Origin: Vespula vulgaris
Lineage: Eukaryota > Arthropoda > Insecta > Hymenoptera > Vespidae
DNA length: 64,000 nt
Reading direction: 5' to 3'
Assembly (NCBI RefSeq): GCF_905475345.1
Contig: NC_066594.1
Coordinates: 4,573,501-4,637,500 of the forward strand
In this document: positions 1-11,370 of the stretch, piece after piece
Position numbering within the stretch: the first letter of the stretch is position 1
Layout: each line of letters begins with the position of its first letter
The notes under the pieces: generated by a model
Told to the model about the DNA's origin: nothing
The model's input: only the letters and a program-made list of their open reading frames with translations
Databases searched by the model: none
Translations under genes and position numbers: made by a program

Positions 1-2595
1 TCATCCTAGTTTTCTTTTGAAAAAAATAAATATACTCAAAGATAAATGTGATGTTTTGATTTATAATAAATTCTACAATAGATGTAACATTGTTAAGAGA
101 TCGATAAATTTAAATCTATGATTAACAATAAATTTAAATAAAGAAGAAAATTTTTAAAAAATTAAGTGGTCATTGAAGAAACGAGTTAAGTCAGATCAGT
201 AATATATAAATAATTTAAAAGTATTTCAGCAATCGGAAGCGTAGGTCGATGGAATCCACCAACGTGAGCCAATCGCAAAAATAGAGCAACCTATCGAAAA
301 CGTTTTCGTCTGACACGTCTATGGAAATGTGAGTTAGGATTATCGAGTTTATTTAGGAAAACGAAGTAAGCTCGGTTGTAAAGCAAAAAATTTGTTCAAA
401 ACCCGTTCGCGCACGTGCCACCACTTTTGCATCGGTAAATACTCGTATGCAGTTAGAAAAAATTTACGTTTTACGGTAGAGCTTATGAAATTCACTCTCC
501 ATGGAAACGTTTTACGAAAGAAAGTACAGTGTATATATTATATTACACGTATATATTATATTAAATTGATCTGTGTGCATGTGTATACCCAGCTACTTAA
601 CTATCAGTAAATTTAATCCTAGTAAAAGGTTCATCTTCCATTTTCACATTATTTACATAATTTGTATAGAAAAAAATATGATTGTATGTCGGAAATTTTT
701 ATATGTGAAAAATTCGCATATCTCTATAAGCAAACGAATGAGTAAATAACTGACCTGCACGAGATAGCATTGATTTCAATTCGTTCTTCAAATAAAAATT
801 ATGCATTATAAAGAATGTATAAAAATATAATATAAAAATAATAATTACGAATATATTGAAAAACCACGCGTGGCTGGTCAATGTTTACTTATTTGTTCAT
901 ATTATTTTTCCTATTGATTGTAGAATTTGTAATATACATGAAGACATATTTATAATGTGCAATCATATTATTGGGTAAAATAAAATGGAAAGGGAAACTT
1001 CTCATATTGACGTAAAATCGACTGGTACGCTATTATTGACTGTCAATATATGTACATACATTTACATGCATACATATACTTGCTCGAAAATGTTGCAGTC
1101 TTCGTATATCATTAACATAAGGTTATTTATACTTATTTCATTCCAGTATGCAAAAAACTATTAAAGAAAAATCAAAAACTACTACGATAAAAGTAATATT
1201 ACTCTTTATAATTTTTAGTTAAAAATATAATTTAGTTGATTTATTACTCATAAAAAAGTTAGACACATAAAAGAAGAGATAATAAAATTATAAAAGAGAA
1301 ATGAACAGGTAATATGTCAAGCGCTACAAAAAACAGATTTCTCTTTTGTGATCTTTATGATTCTTCATTCGATACTTCCCTACGGGACCTCAATGAAAAA
1401 TAAACAAATTTGACTTTGAACTGAATGTCGAGTGAATGTCAAATGTACGCTTTTTGTTTTCTCACTGGATAACTATATTTTATATCATAGTAAAAAGAAA
1501 GTTTGTTTGCTTTACCTTTGTTTGCTATGACGACTTTGTTGTGATATTTGTTTCTATACTGCATGAAGTTTTATATTTTACCAATAAAGATATTTTCTAG
1601 CCGAGAAATTACCTTTTAAAAGTACAAAAATAATAAAAAAGAAAAAAGAGATTAGAAACAGTGAAGATACGAAAAGATTTTTAAATGTATTACAATGTAT
1701 ATTAAAATTAATTTACAAAGTAAATATGAATGGATTAATAGAATATTATTTATTAACAAGTTATTATTATTAAAAAACTAAATATTATTTCTCTTTTTTT
1801 TTAAATAATATAAAACTTACAACTAAGCTTAACATTCCCAACAGTTCTATTAAAACGAATTTTAAAAACTGAGTTCATAATAAAAAAATTAGTCAATCAT
1901 TTCACCGAGATTTTTTATTGAACAAGAAAGATCAATAAAGTGTAGGTATATGAGTAAAAATTTAATGAGAACTGGAACAATTATTATTATATCAGCAATG
2001 ATAGATGATAGAATGAAATAATAGAGATCGAAATGGTATGATGTTTGAATGACGACGACTACTTCCATATTTGTTTTATCTCGATTGCTTCGATTCATTT
2101 TTCTTTTTCTCTTTTATTTTCTTTTGAGAAACTCGTCATCTTACCATAACGATTTCCTTCACTTAAATTACGTAACACGGTTGTCCTAAGCGGCAAATCT
2201 AAATCTGCAAGCATTCAGCCTGCCAACTATCCTTTTTTCGTCCGCGAATAGATACCGTTTGCGAGTTAGTCACCAAGATTCACCGAGCTCATGGCAAATA
2301 CTGTTTACACTCGAACGTTCTATCAAATTTGGATGGTTTCCATGAAATAATTTCCTAGAAAATTTTACAAATTTCTTGTAATTCGAAAGATTTTTAACTT
2401 GAATTCGAAGATACTCATCATAAAGTCTTGTTTTAGGTTATTAGATTAGATTAGAATTACAACAGTTGTTAACAAAGACGAGGGATATTAATTGTCAAAT
2501 GTCAAGTATGTCTATCGCAAAACTTATAACCAAATAACTTATAATTCTAAGCAATATAGATACTTGATGTTTCGTTCACAACTAACTTTCCGTAG
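1..2595. other. AT-rich non-coding stretch upstream of the first recognisable exon
   Basis: No exon could be supported here. The short open frames are of low complexity and lack splice context. The stretch is probably an intron of the Sidestep-like gene, because the first visible exon at 2596 begins in mid-domain and in mid-codon. I looked for an upstream half of Ig1 (the first Ig cysteine, then a W-Y-R/K-type motif) and saw none. A 14-bp perfect palindrome (CGAAAACGTTTTCG) lies at 295-308. The rest is A/T-rich with homopolymer runs. Confidence 0.5.
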
Positions 2596-2807
2596 CCTAG
2601 ACGCAAGAAGCGGTAACTTAAGCGCGGCAATTCATTGGGCCGACGGAGATGACCTTGGAAGGCGCACTTACTTTCAAGTGGGCGACGGTCAACGATCAAA
2701 ATTGAAGATCACCAAAGTCAAATATAAGGATCAGGGTTTATTCAGATGTAGAGTCGACTTTGTCGATTCCCCAACAAGGAATTTCAGAGCAAACCTCATC
2801 CTCGTCG
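2596..2807 (+). CDS. Exon: second half of Ig1 of the Sidestep-like protein
   Basis: This is the most upstream exon that can be supported. The acceptor is TTTCCGTAG ending at 2595, with a CTAAC branch-point-like motif just before it. The first base completes a codon begun in the previous exon (that exon ends with two codon bases). The exon encodes LDARSGN through CRVDFVDSPTRNFRANLILV, including the second Ig cysteine in LFRCRVDF. The donor is GTAAGT at 2808. The open frame also extends upstream of the acceptor to a Met at 2492, but those residues look like translated intron and match nothing in the family. Confidence 0.85.
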
Positions 2808-5800
2808 GTAAGTATCAAATTACATTTGAGGCTGTAATGTGTTTTCAAAGAAAAAAAAAAAAAAAATTCGTAGAATCGTAAATTATGTTTGAATTGGAAC
2901 GTAGAACGTAGCTATAAGCTACTTTTAAAGGACGAATAAATAAAAATTAATTGAAGATTTTCATCTGGTCGTGAAATCGACTATGATCGCCTTGGGAACA
3001 GTCTGTTTAAGTTAATAGGAAGCAATTAAAATGTACTCTATGCTAAACGGTCGCACAATTATAACCCTGATTCTAAGAAATTTCGTTAGAGCGGCGCCTT
3101 TTTATATTTTTCAGAGAAACCGACGAAACCAGTGATATATGATGCCCAGGGACGCGAGGTAACAGGCATTGGCGGCCCTTTTCTCGAGGGTTATGGTCTT
3201 CTTTTGACCTGCCAAGTGTCAGGAGGTAAGATTATCTTTATAGTTCACACCTAAATTATATTCAAAAAGTATAAGTATTAAATGTGTAAAATATTTTTTT
3301 CAAATTGATATCGAATATTTTTTTTTTTTGATTTTAGGAAGACCAAAACCATCAGTAACGTGGTGGAAGGACGGTGAGCTACTCGATGCTGTAGATGACA
3401 CTCCTACAATCGGTTCGTTGAGCAAGTTCACGATAAATCATCTCTTCATTGGCAAAGTTACGCGAGCATTATGGGGTACAAAACTTGAATGCAGAGCTCA
3501 GTCTGCACCAATGGCGAAACCTATTATTCGAGAAGTACCTCTTGATATTTATCGTAAGTAATCGTTTGAAATTACGTGTATATTATCGATATTAACGAAT
3601 GCGGTAATATTTGTCTTCCAATCCCTCTTTGCAAGGTCACGTCATTCAAATGAAATAGAAAATATTGAATAATTTCATTTGATTTTTACCGACTTAGCAA
3701 GTTTTTATGATCTTTACCGACTTATACAAGTTTCGATAACTCGAATATATTCAAGAAGACGTCGTTGGAGTTGAACGTATTGTAAATTCCGCTTCTAACC
3801 TCTAACGCAGCCTCCTCCTCGGCTTAAAATTAGAAAGACCGAGTTCTGACACCCTCAAGGTCATTCCCTTGATTTTAAGCACGCTCTAAAGGGCATTCGG
3901 AACGGAACTCTCCTCGTCGTTTTGCTTTGTAAAAGAGAATTCGGTTTTGTTTCATTACGTTTCCTACGATATCTTTGAGAAAAATAAAAAGAAACAGTAT
4001 AATCAGATCGTTCTTGACGAACTTTACGATTGAAAGTGAAAGCAACTTCGCAGCGACGTAAGCAAAAATCCTGAAAAATTCGGCCAAACTAGCTGACGAG
4101 AAGAAACGAAGCTCTTTCACGATATCAGCGAAAAAACTTTATGCGACCGCGAAGAAAGAAGTTTAAATTTAGGAGAGTCAAGCGAACCGCAGCGGAAGCA
4201 AAGCGAATTCCGGCGGTTTCGCGCGCTCTTCTGCTTAACTCCTTTGGCGGCTGCATTTCGGAGAATTGTCGTCGAATATAAAAATACATCCCCCGAATGG
4301 CGACCAGACGAACGCTTCTTTTCGATCGTTACTTTCATTTGCATTAAAACGACTGCTTATTTCACGCATTTTACTGACTTGAAAGAAAAGATATTAAAAT
4401 CAAAAACATTAAAGAGAGGTCGAAAATTTCCGAAATATTGAAATCAATGCTACAAAGTGTCGTTTCTATCAAATTCATTTTGATAATAAAATGAAACGTT
4501 ATTCTATTTTATTCTTACCACACTCATCGATTTCTTCGTTTGTTAATTCAGTCAAACCGGCCGTGGTAAAAATCAGCTTGAGCGACGAAGAGATGTACGC
4601 CGGTCGTCCGATCGCTGCGAAATGCGAAACTTGGGGTAGTTCTCCAGCTGCCAGAATCATTTGGAGATTAGGCGATGAAGTGATCGGTGATCCTATCGTT
4701 TCTATTACGCAGAGAAGTAATTCCACGGTCAGTAAGATCGTTCTTGCTCTCGGAAAAAATGACGATGGCAAGGAACTTGCTTGCAAAGCCGAAAATCCCA
4801 GATTTCCTGGTGGAGTGCTCGAAGAAACAAAATCTCTTCGCGTTCTTTGTAAGTTTTCTAAATTATTTCGAAACTCGATGTTTTGCTAGACATTTAAGTT
4901 TCTTTAATAATATCAATCGACAGACGCACCGGTCCTCACGGCTCATCTAGCAACAGGATATATTCTAAATACATTGAGAGAAGGAGATGATCTGAAATTG
5001 GTCTGCGACGTTCAGAGCAATCCTCCACCGACGAAGGTCATTTGGTATCACGACGTAAGTTCGCTTCTTTCTCGTTTCTTCCTCGGAATGATATCGCTAA
5101 AGATAACAGAAAATAAAAAATATATAAGCTATAGAGATAATAAAGAATTATTTGATTTAGGATATACGATTAGAGCACGATGTGAGCGCCGGTATTTTGG
5201 TATCCTCCAATACGCTCACTCTTCGTGTTCTCACTCTCGACCACTCTGGTGAATACTCTTGCGAAGCTACAAACTTTGTTGGACAAGGGCGTAGTTCGCC
5301 TCTTCTTATTCACATGAAGTGTGAGTATGGTTATAGAGTAAATAAAACAAATAAATAAAATACAAAAATTGTTGAAAAAACGAAATCGTACTATTCGATG
5401 ACGTGCAGATGCTCCAAGATGTAGAGAGGGTTATGAGAGGCGAGAAATAGCGGCTGTTCGACACGAAACGGTGACCCTGAGATGCGAAATCGAGGCAGTT
5501 CCAGACGAGTTGATTCGATTTTCTTGGAGCTTCAACGGAACGCGAGGCGACGTCCTACCGCTCCCAAATTCAAGAGTTCGGGATAATGGCCTCGTTAGTT
5601 TACTGGATTATACTCCCAGTGCGGATACTGATTACGGTACTCTCGCTTGTTGGGCTAGTAACAGTATAGGAAGGCAAAGGTTACCATGTTTGTTCAACGT
5701 AGTACCGGCAAGTAAGTACTACTATCCATTAACAGAATCGATCAAAAGATGAACGTAATAGATATAATACATACCTTCATATATCATAGTAGTATTTTTG

Positions 5801-7285
5801 GTCTGCCATAAAATTGTGAATCTTCTTCTCGTTACATTGACGATCCACCGAAAATAGAATACTAGTGTAGAATCCAGTAATGCGGTATCAAATAAAATTC
5901 AAGTTATTTTACTATTTATAAAGAAATTTTTGAGAATACTATTCGATAATCGATATACATATTTTTGTCTAAATCAATAATTAGTAATTATGGATAGATC
6001 AATGAAAAAGATTATTTCTGATCTAAGAAAATATTTTTCTCCTTGGAAAGCTCATTCCAAGATATTGCTTCTTTCAGAAACACCACAAGCACCGATAGAT
6101 TGTTCGTTACGCAACGAAAGTACTTCCTTAGAAGTGAATTGTATTCCTGGTTCGGATGGTGGTTCACCGCAGCACTTCCTGCTGGAAGTTCGCGGTCCCT
6201 TTGGTAGTTCTGGTATCGTACAGGTCATCCCACAAACCCTTCAAACGCCCCAGAGCGATCAAGGTGCAGTGAGCGAAGTACCGCCTATATATCAAGAAAG
6301 AAATCCAACTCCTACTTTTCGACTTCACGATCTTAAGCCAGGCTATGATTATACTCTCTATGTATATGCCGTCAACGGACGTGGAAGAAGCGAGCCCACT
6401 CTTCTTAAGCACGTACAAGTTGCCGAACCAATTGGTGGAAAGCTCGAAAGTACTGGGATTTTTCTCGAGGATTTGAAGAAAGCCATTCCTCAAGTCGATT
6501 CCCAAAGCATGATTATCGTGATGGCTTTGATAGGTATAAACGCAAACTTACTCTTCGATAGCCAACGATCTGGTTGTATCTGTATTTGTGTTGTGCGTAT
6601 TTGATGGAAATACGGATATAGCTCGGAGTAGTTTCAAAGAGTGAATTTAAGAGCCTATCTCTTTATGTTTAAATACAATTTAATATAGTTGTTCCTTATT
6701 TCCAAATGTAGGTGCAGCGGCATTGATTTTAGTAGGCATCGGCGTAGTGATCGGCTTGGCAATTTGCAAAAGGAGATCCAACAGGCCCGTTGTTTCGGGC
6801 CCTGATGATTTTACTACACCAACATATATACCCGCACAAAGAATCGAACCTAGAATTAGGTATACGGCCGAAGGTAGACACTCGCAAAGAAGAAGCTTGT
6901 ACGTAGAAGAAAATCGAAATGGTAAATTATAAATTATTATCTATTAATATTCGAAATGCGTAAATGCGTAAAACCGATATAAATACGAGGAACACGTCCG
7001 AACTCGTCGAGCGTTTGTAATATACTACCGCACTAAAGGCGAAAACCTTATTGTGACATTGAAAGTTTTTCAATGATATTTGAGTGATATTACCTTCGAC
7101 AATATAAATATGTATTGTGTACGATATCCAAGGACATACATATCTACGTAATGATCGGAATCGAATATAAAACAATATTGAATAGATATACGATGTTTCT
7201 TTTAAGTAAAATGAAATATCAATTTTATATTTCTTTTACAGATCCTGATATTTTGCAACAAGTGGAAGTCGACTTACAAGTCTAA
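2596..7285 (+). CDS. Sidestep-family Ig/FN3 transmembrane receptor, 3' part of the gene, ten exons
   Basis: The protein is a cell-surface adhesion receptor of the Sidestep family. In Drosophila, Sidestep proteins are ligands or receptors for Beat proteins and guide motor axons and other neurites. Exons read from the sequence are 2596-2807, 3115-3225, 3338-3553, 4552-4848, 4924-5054, 5161-5320, 5409-5711, 6078-6533, 6712-6921 and 7242-7285. All have GT donors and AG acceptors and join in a consistent phase, giving about 712 residues to a TAA at 7283-7285. Family hallmarks are the LDAR...IHWAD block, LFRCRVDFVDSPTRN, and EKPTKPVIYDAQG at the start of Ig2. After five Ig domains and one FN3 there is a hydrophobic segment (IIVMALIG joined to AAALILVGIGVVIGLAI), then CKRR and a tail of only about 65 residues ending VDLQV. 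The start codon, signal peptide and front of Ig1 are missing, presumably in upstream exons. I cannot say which Sidestep paralogue this is. The domain and family call is firm; exon borders are by eye. Confidence 0.9.
3115..3225 (+). CDS. Exon: Ig1-Ig2 linker and first half of Ig2
   Basis: This exon was missed as an open frame because it is short (111 bp). The acceptor TTTTTCAG ends at 3114 and the donor GTAAGA starts at 3226. In frame with the previous exon it reads VEKPTKPVIYDAQGREV, then a stretch ending LLLTCQVSGG with the first Ig2 cysteine. The 'KPVI.D..G.EV' linker is a strong Sidestep-family marker. Confidence 0.88.
3338..3553 (+). CDS. Exon: second half of Ig2
   Basis: The acceptor GATTTTAG ends at 3337, after a long T run, and the donor GTAAGT starts at 3554. 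It encodes GRPKPSVTWWKDGELLD, then LECRAQSAPM with the second Ig2 cysteine, ending LDIY. Tryptophan and cysteine spacing fits an I-set or C2 Ig fold. Phase is 1 at both ends. Confidence 0.9.
3554..4551 (+). other. Intron of the Sidestep-like gene, about 1 kb
   Basis: This is the largest intron between recognised exons. Open frames on both strands (3875-4120, 4117-4344, 4244-4441) cover a more GC-rich central part at about 3780-4330, but they match no domain and have no splice logic. An imperfect direct repeat of 'TTTACCGACTTA..CAAGTTT' lies at about 3686-3735. No gene is called. Confidence 0.6.
4552..4848 (+). CDS. Exon: Ig3 domain
   Basis: The acceptor TTAATTCAG ends at 4551 and the donor GTAAGT starts at 4849. 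The exon encodes one complete Ig domain: LKPAVVKISLSDEEMYAG, AAKCETWG (first Cys), ARIIWRLGDEVI (core Trp), and GKELACKAENPRFPGG (second Cys). An antisense frame over the same bases (4499-4786) is a shadow and is not annotated. Confidence 0.9.
4924..5054 (+). CDS. Exon: first half of Ig4
   Basis: The acceptor ATCGACAG ends at 4923 and the donor GTAAGT starts at 5055, at a phase 0 border. It encodes YAPVLTAHLATGYILN, then LKLVCDVQSNPPPTKVIWYHD. The C...NP.P..V.W motif is typical of Ig domains in this family. The open frame continues into the intron, so the intron start is set by the strong donor and by the match of the next exon. Confidence 0.9.
5161..5320 (+). CDS. Exon: second half of Ig4
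   Basis: The acceptor TTTGATTTAG ends at 5160 and the donor GTGAGT starts at 5321. In phase 0 it reads DIRLEHDVSAGILVSSNTLT, then LDHSGEYSCEATNFVGQGRS, which is the classic D.G.Y.C.A.N motif closing an Ig fold. The longest open frame across this region is in another frame and runs from the previous exon through the intron, so it is misleading here. Confidence 0.9.
5409..5711 (+). CDS. Exon: Ig5 domain
   Basis: The acceptor GACGTGCAG ends at 5408 and the donor GTAAGT starts at 5712. The exon encodes YAPRCREGYERREIAAV, VTLRCEIEAVPDELIRFSWS and DYGTLACWASNSIGRQ. It is a complete Ig domain with both cysteines and the core tryptophan. It is the last Ig domain before FN3. Confidence 0.9.
6078..6533 (+). 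CDS. Exon: fibronectin type III domain and start of the transmembrane helix
   Basis: The acceptor TTGCTTCTTTCAG ends at 6077 and the donor GTATAA starts at 6534. It encodes KTPQAPIDCSLRNESTSLEV, FLLEVRGPFG, then LKPGYDYTLYVYAVNGRGRS, which is the FN3 'L.PG..Y.....A.N..G.S' signature. The exon ends QSMIIVMALIG, the first part of the membrane helix. A long insert between FN3 strands (about residues IPQTLQ to PPIYQERNPT) is visible. Confidence 0.88.
6712..6921 (+). CDS. Exon: transmembrane helix and cytoplasmic tail
   Basis: The acceptor CCAAATGTAG ends at 6711 and the donor GTAAAT starts at 6922. It reads GAAALILVGIGVVIGLAICK, completing the membrane helix, then RR and a basic, Ser/Tyr-containing tail (PTYIPAQRIEPRIRYTAEGR, RRSLYVEENRNG). 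The CKRR stop-transfer charge cluster sets the inside face. Confidence 0.85.
7242..7285 (+). CDS. Exon: terminal coding exon, C-terminus DPDILQQVEVDLQV
   Basis: The acceptor TTTCTTTTACAG ends at 7241. In frame it adds DPDILQQVEVDLQV and then TAA at 7283-7285. The hydrophobic C-terminal residue (VDLQV) could be a PDZ-type ligand, but that is only suggestive. If this exon were skipped, the previous exon would read into its intron and stop after NGKL, so a slightly shorter isoform is possible. Confidence 0.75.
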
Positions 7286-8100
7286 CGGCGAAAATTTGAA
7301 ACGAGCGACGTGACTCGCTTACGGAAGCATAATCGTACGACCAGTATTTTAATTAAGAAAATGAGATCTATAATTGTAACTTTCACAATTTTCCCGATTA
7401 ACTCGCAAAGTGTAAACATTAGCATAGATAGTATTATTCTCTGAAAAAATGGTGTACAGTATCTCTTGACGAACGAGTAAAGCTTATTAATAAACGTTGT
7501 CGATATGTTAAATATTTTACTTCTTATTGTATATTAGATTTTAGTATAAAGCGCGATAATTAAGATAATAAAATTAATAATAAGTAGATAAAGAAAAGTA
7601 TAAATCGCTTAGCCAAAGATGTATGTACATTTATTTTTCCATGGCTTGCGTAGTACATGCGTATTGTAATTCCAATAGTAATATCTATTTTTGTCGTAAT
7701 TCTACTCTTGATATAAGTAACTTATAAAACATTATACCTCATTCGAGTAAAGCAAGCGGGCGCCAACTTAAGAAGCGCATAATATATTTTAAGCTCATCT
7801 TTAAGAAAATGCCATTAGCGTAACAACAAGCGTAGCCGATAAAGTTTATCTTGCTTTTGTATGTAATCATGTAAATATTTTTGAAAAATAATGTGCGTAT
7901 CGAAGAAAATTAAAGTGAAAAAAATATATTGTAAATTATAATAATCTTAGAAACAATGTTCCTTGTAAAAGTTAAATCCTCATGTCCTGTAATATTTTAA
8001 AAAAAGATTCGGAACAAACCGAGGACTGATTTGAAGATTTCTTCATCGATCTTAATGAGTGTTACACTATTCCAGGAAAATAAATAAACTGAATCACTAT
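7286..8100 (+). other. Probable 3' UTR and downstream flank of the Sidestep-like gene
   Basis: Directly after the stop codon there is AT-rich sequence with several AATAAA hexamers (7489-7494, 7567-7572, 8079-8084). Which one is used cannot be decided from sequence. Confidence 0.5.
7489..7494 (+). terminator. Candidate polyadenylation signal AATAAA
   Basis: First canonical AATAAA after the stop codon, about 200 bp downstream. Hexamers are frequent by chance in such AT-rich DNA, so this is only a candidate; 7567-7572 and 8079-8084 are alternatives. Confidence 0.35.
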
Positions 8101-9264
8101 ATCAAATCAACTATGTTAAATTAGTTAAAAAAATAACTATGTATAGACATATATTCAATTTAACTAATATCGAATCAAGTTATGGTTTATGAATGGAAAA
8201 ATCAATCAGTGGAAAGTACTCGATAAAAATCGTTGAACCAATTGCATTCTAGTATTTTTGATCGCGTCAATTATTTTGAATATTGCAATCAATTTACATG
8301 TATGTAGATTGAACATATACATATATCTGCATATATAGAATGATCGTGTGAATTCTGAAAATCCTCCATTCAAATTTGCGGCCACCATCGACTTGCTTGC
8401 ATTCTATCGAAACTTTTTACAATAATTTCGTGGACGAATCTGCTTTACATTCATGGTCATTCGCCGAACGTTTTCCACCAAGACCAGTCCAACAGTCCAT
8501 TAACGTAAACCTCATCAACGTCAGAATAATCATATCACAAAACAGGACAGATATTCCATTTCCACAAATTAGCACTCGCGCATGGTTATGAATCGGAGAA
8601 TAAATATCATTAGTGACGCCGGTAATATTTTTGCTAATGGCGCTTTGCGTCTGGCCATAATTTTTCATTATGAAAATCTTTCAAAATTCGCTAACCAGTG
8701 TCTGAAACATTATTGGACGACAACTATGAAAAAGAACTCGTCGAAATGAAATAATTTTACTTATATTTAATGTCATTTAAAAAAGAATAAAAAAAAAGCG
8801 AAATTAAATTATATTTCTTATGGTACGAAAGTCGGAAATTTTTTTTTCCATTAATATTTTACGTAGCCGAGGATATAAAACAGTAACTCTATTTGAGTAA
8901 AATTGACGATAACTCCGAAACAATTTATTTTAATTCGAATGTTTCATCGCGAGTTTATATGATGAAAATGTTCGAAGCTCCAACGAGACGATATTCGTCG
9001 GATGATATCGACCAACACCCGACGCGGTGTTAATTTTTCTGCTATCTCCGTATAACTCGAAATAATAATTCCTCTTGCCTTTACCTCCATCATGGATTTA
9101 AAGCGTGACTCGAGCGTAGGAGAGATAATTTGGTTACGGTACAAAAAATACCTAAAATTGAAAGTTGACTTTTCCATAAGGAAGAACGACGTTTACTTAC
9201 CACGTTGCAGTTTAGAAATAATTTGAGAACGATCTAAATATTCGAGAAAGAGCGACTTCTTTAT

Positions 9265-9300
<36 letters not shown>

Positions 9301-10200
9301 CACACACATAATGTCATACGACATACTCTCGCGTGTTACGACACGTACGTTTTTCGTGTGCGTTTCGTGCGCGTACGTGTGTTTGCCATCTAGTCGATTG
9401 CACACGTTTCATGGTGCTTTGCATGGTAATCGTATTTATCCTCGAAGGTTTTTCCACGAATCTGCTAAAAAGAGAGCTAGCACCAATCTCGGAAGCGTTA
9501 GCGACGGTATATACTCTCCTACCTTTCTGTTTCGTTCCTTAATCGAAATTTTAATGGAAAGATCACAAAGTCGGTAAGCCAGTGCACACATGCGCATTGT
9601 CACCGTTGTCGTTCACTTCACTTTCAACGATCACCAATGATATTATGCTTCTTTTCAACCATATCGTACTGTTTACATAATCCTACCATATAAGAAATTT
9701 TGAACTTTATTTCTCGCGTACACTTAAAAGAAAAGCCGGTTAAAACAACTTCAGTAATTTTTGAAAACCGGAATACCTTCTTGGAATACTTCTTAAAAAA
9801 TATATCGGTTATTAATCTTATATTTACAGCTTAATCGACATATAACGAGCGTAATTTTCGTCTGATAGACAATTAGGTAAAGTTAGGTACACTACCCAAT
9901 TCTTATCTCAGATTATGATTCAGAACAATTACGATGCTTCAAAACCATACAGAAGTTATAAGATCTTTGAAAGTACTTACAAACAACAAACAAATATATT
10001 GAAGTGTTTATAGTTGAATTAAACTCGAGTAATATGGTTCATTTTTATGAAAATACATATTTTACGAAATTACAAAAGACTTTTACAAAAAAATGCTATT
10101 GTAATAAAATAAATTTGCGATAGGGAAGTTTAGGCAAATAGAATCCTGTTCTTTTTCTATCTCTTTATCGTATCCCAAGAGATCCAAAGGAAACACAAGA
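8101..10200. other. Non-coding stretch
   Basis: AT-rich, with a (GA)n microsatellite followed by (CA)n at about 9265-9309. The 71-codon frame at 8376-8591 has ordinary composition but no recognisable domain and no splice context, so I do not call it a gene. Confidence 0.5.
9265..9309. repeat. (GA)n / (CA)n microsatellite
   Basis: A nearly pure GA run with one AAA interruption, passing directly into a short CA run. Confidence 0.9.
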
Positions 10201-10582
10201 GATAAGAATTTCGTGGGAGATAAAACGAATTCCATAATCGACTATGCATCCGGTATTTTACGCGGCTCCGCATATTCGACGGACACTTGGAAGACATACG
10301 AGACGATCCTTCCGGTTTTAAGAGTAGGTAGGTACGAGCGTTCCATCGTAACGTTTACGGGTGGATCTTTGCTGTTTCCTTCCTTCCTGCAGGCAGTGCC
10401 GTAAGGTGTTTTATAGCGTGACATCCCACTCTTACGGTAACAAACTCGCACACTTGTACATACAAACGCAAAGATGAGAAGTCGGAATGTAAGGATATGG
10501 TAGTAGAGGGTTGCGAGTAGACACCAAGAAGGAACGACGAAGCTAGTTGGAAGGAAGCAAGAAAGCGAACTAAACGCTATAG

Positions 10583-10624
<42 letters not shown>

Positions 10625-11370
10625 GAAGAGAGAGATGGAAGGTGATAGGTGGGTGTCGAGCGAGCATGCGGCTTACGTAATATCTCCCTGAGACCGTCGT
10701 CTGTGCTCTCACAGGAATATTTCATGCTTGTTACAGAAAATAATTAGTGACGGCAAGCAGGCGAAGCAATGTACTAAGCCGCGTCGGCGTTACGAAACAA
10801 ATTTGCTGGCCGTGCAGGGCGTACCGCTATAACGCGTCGGTCTAGGCTGCCGTCGGTATCGGTGTTGTTGGCCGTGCGAGCAAACGAACGAGGATGGTGC
10901 ACGTCCCTTCTCAACCTCACTGCCGAATGTTAGACATAAAACGTTTACGAGCAACGATGGCTAAGCCCTCCACCTCCAATCTGCCTACCTCCAACCTTGC
11001 CCACCCTTCCTCTTTAGCCTTATACACATTCTGACCCTCGTATCCGCTAACCGTCGAGCAGACGCACGTTCGCTCACTAGCCGATAGCACGCTAGCCGTT
11101 GGAATTAAGCTGGCACCTTTATCTGCTCGATTTGCAGAGCTGCAAAGTCCTCCGAGAGGCTATGCGCCTACCCTTCTACCAGATCTACGCCTTTAAGCCG
11201 CGACTAATCGAGCAAACTTTAGCCCCGGTCTTACCATGTAAATATCTCTAATTGCCGGTGTATGGGCTCGACGAGCGAATGTATACCGAGTAAACGGAAA
11301 TCGGCTGACAGCAGGTGCGGGTAAGAGAGTCTGACGTTGCGAGTGCGCACCAATCCAACTTCTATATATC
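10201..11370. promoter_or_regulatory. CpG-rich island, candidate promoter or enhancer
   Basis: Against the AT-rich surroundings this kilobase is visibly richer in G/C and CpG, especially 10741-11350 (GCGTCGGCG, CCGTCGGTATCGG, GCCGCGACTAATCGAGC). It holds a long (GA)n run at 10586-10619. Frames at 10213-10404 (+) and 10242-10712 (-) have no recognisable domain. It could be a promoter or 5' UTR exon of a gene whose coding part lies elsewhere, or an enhancer. This rests on composition only. Confidence 0.3.
10586..10634. repeat. (GA)n microsatellite
   Basis: A pure GA run of about 34 bases, followed by interrupted GA. Confidence 0.92.

Noticed and set aside
2492..2595. Met-initiated extension upstream of the first Ig exon
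   Set aside because: Residues 1-35 match nothing in the Sidestep family, have no signal peptide and precede a good acceptor; read as intron.
8376..8591. 71-codon frame considered as a decayed mariner-type transposase end
   Set aside because: No catalytic D or conserved motif is visible and no terminal repeats were found nearby.
9263..9577. Frames rich in Arg-Glu or Ser-Leu over GA/CT runs (also at 10242, 29364, 44488, 61385, 61479)
   Set aside because: They are translations of dinucleotide microsatellites.
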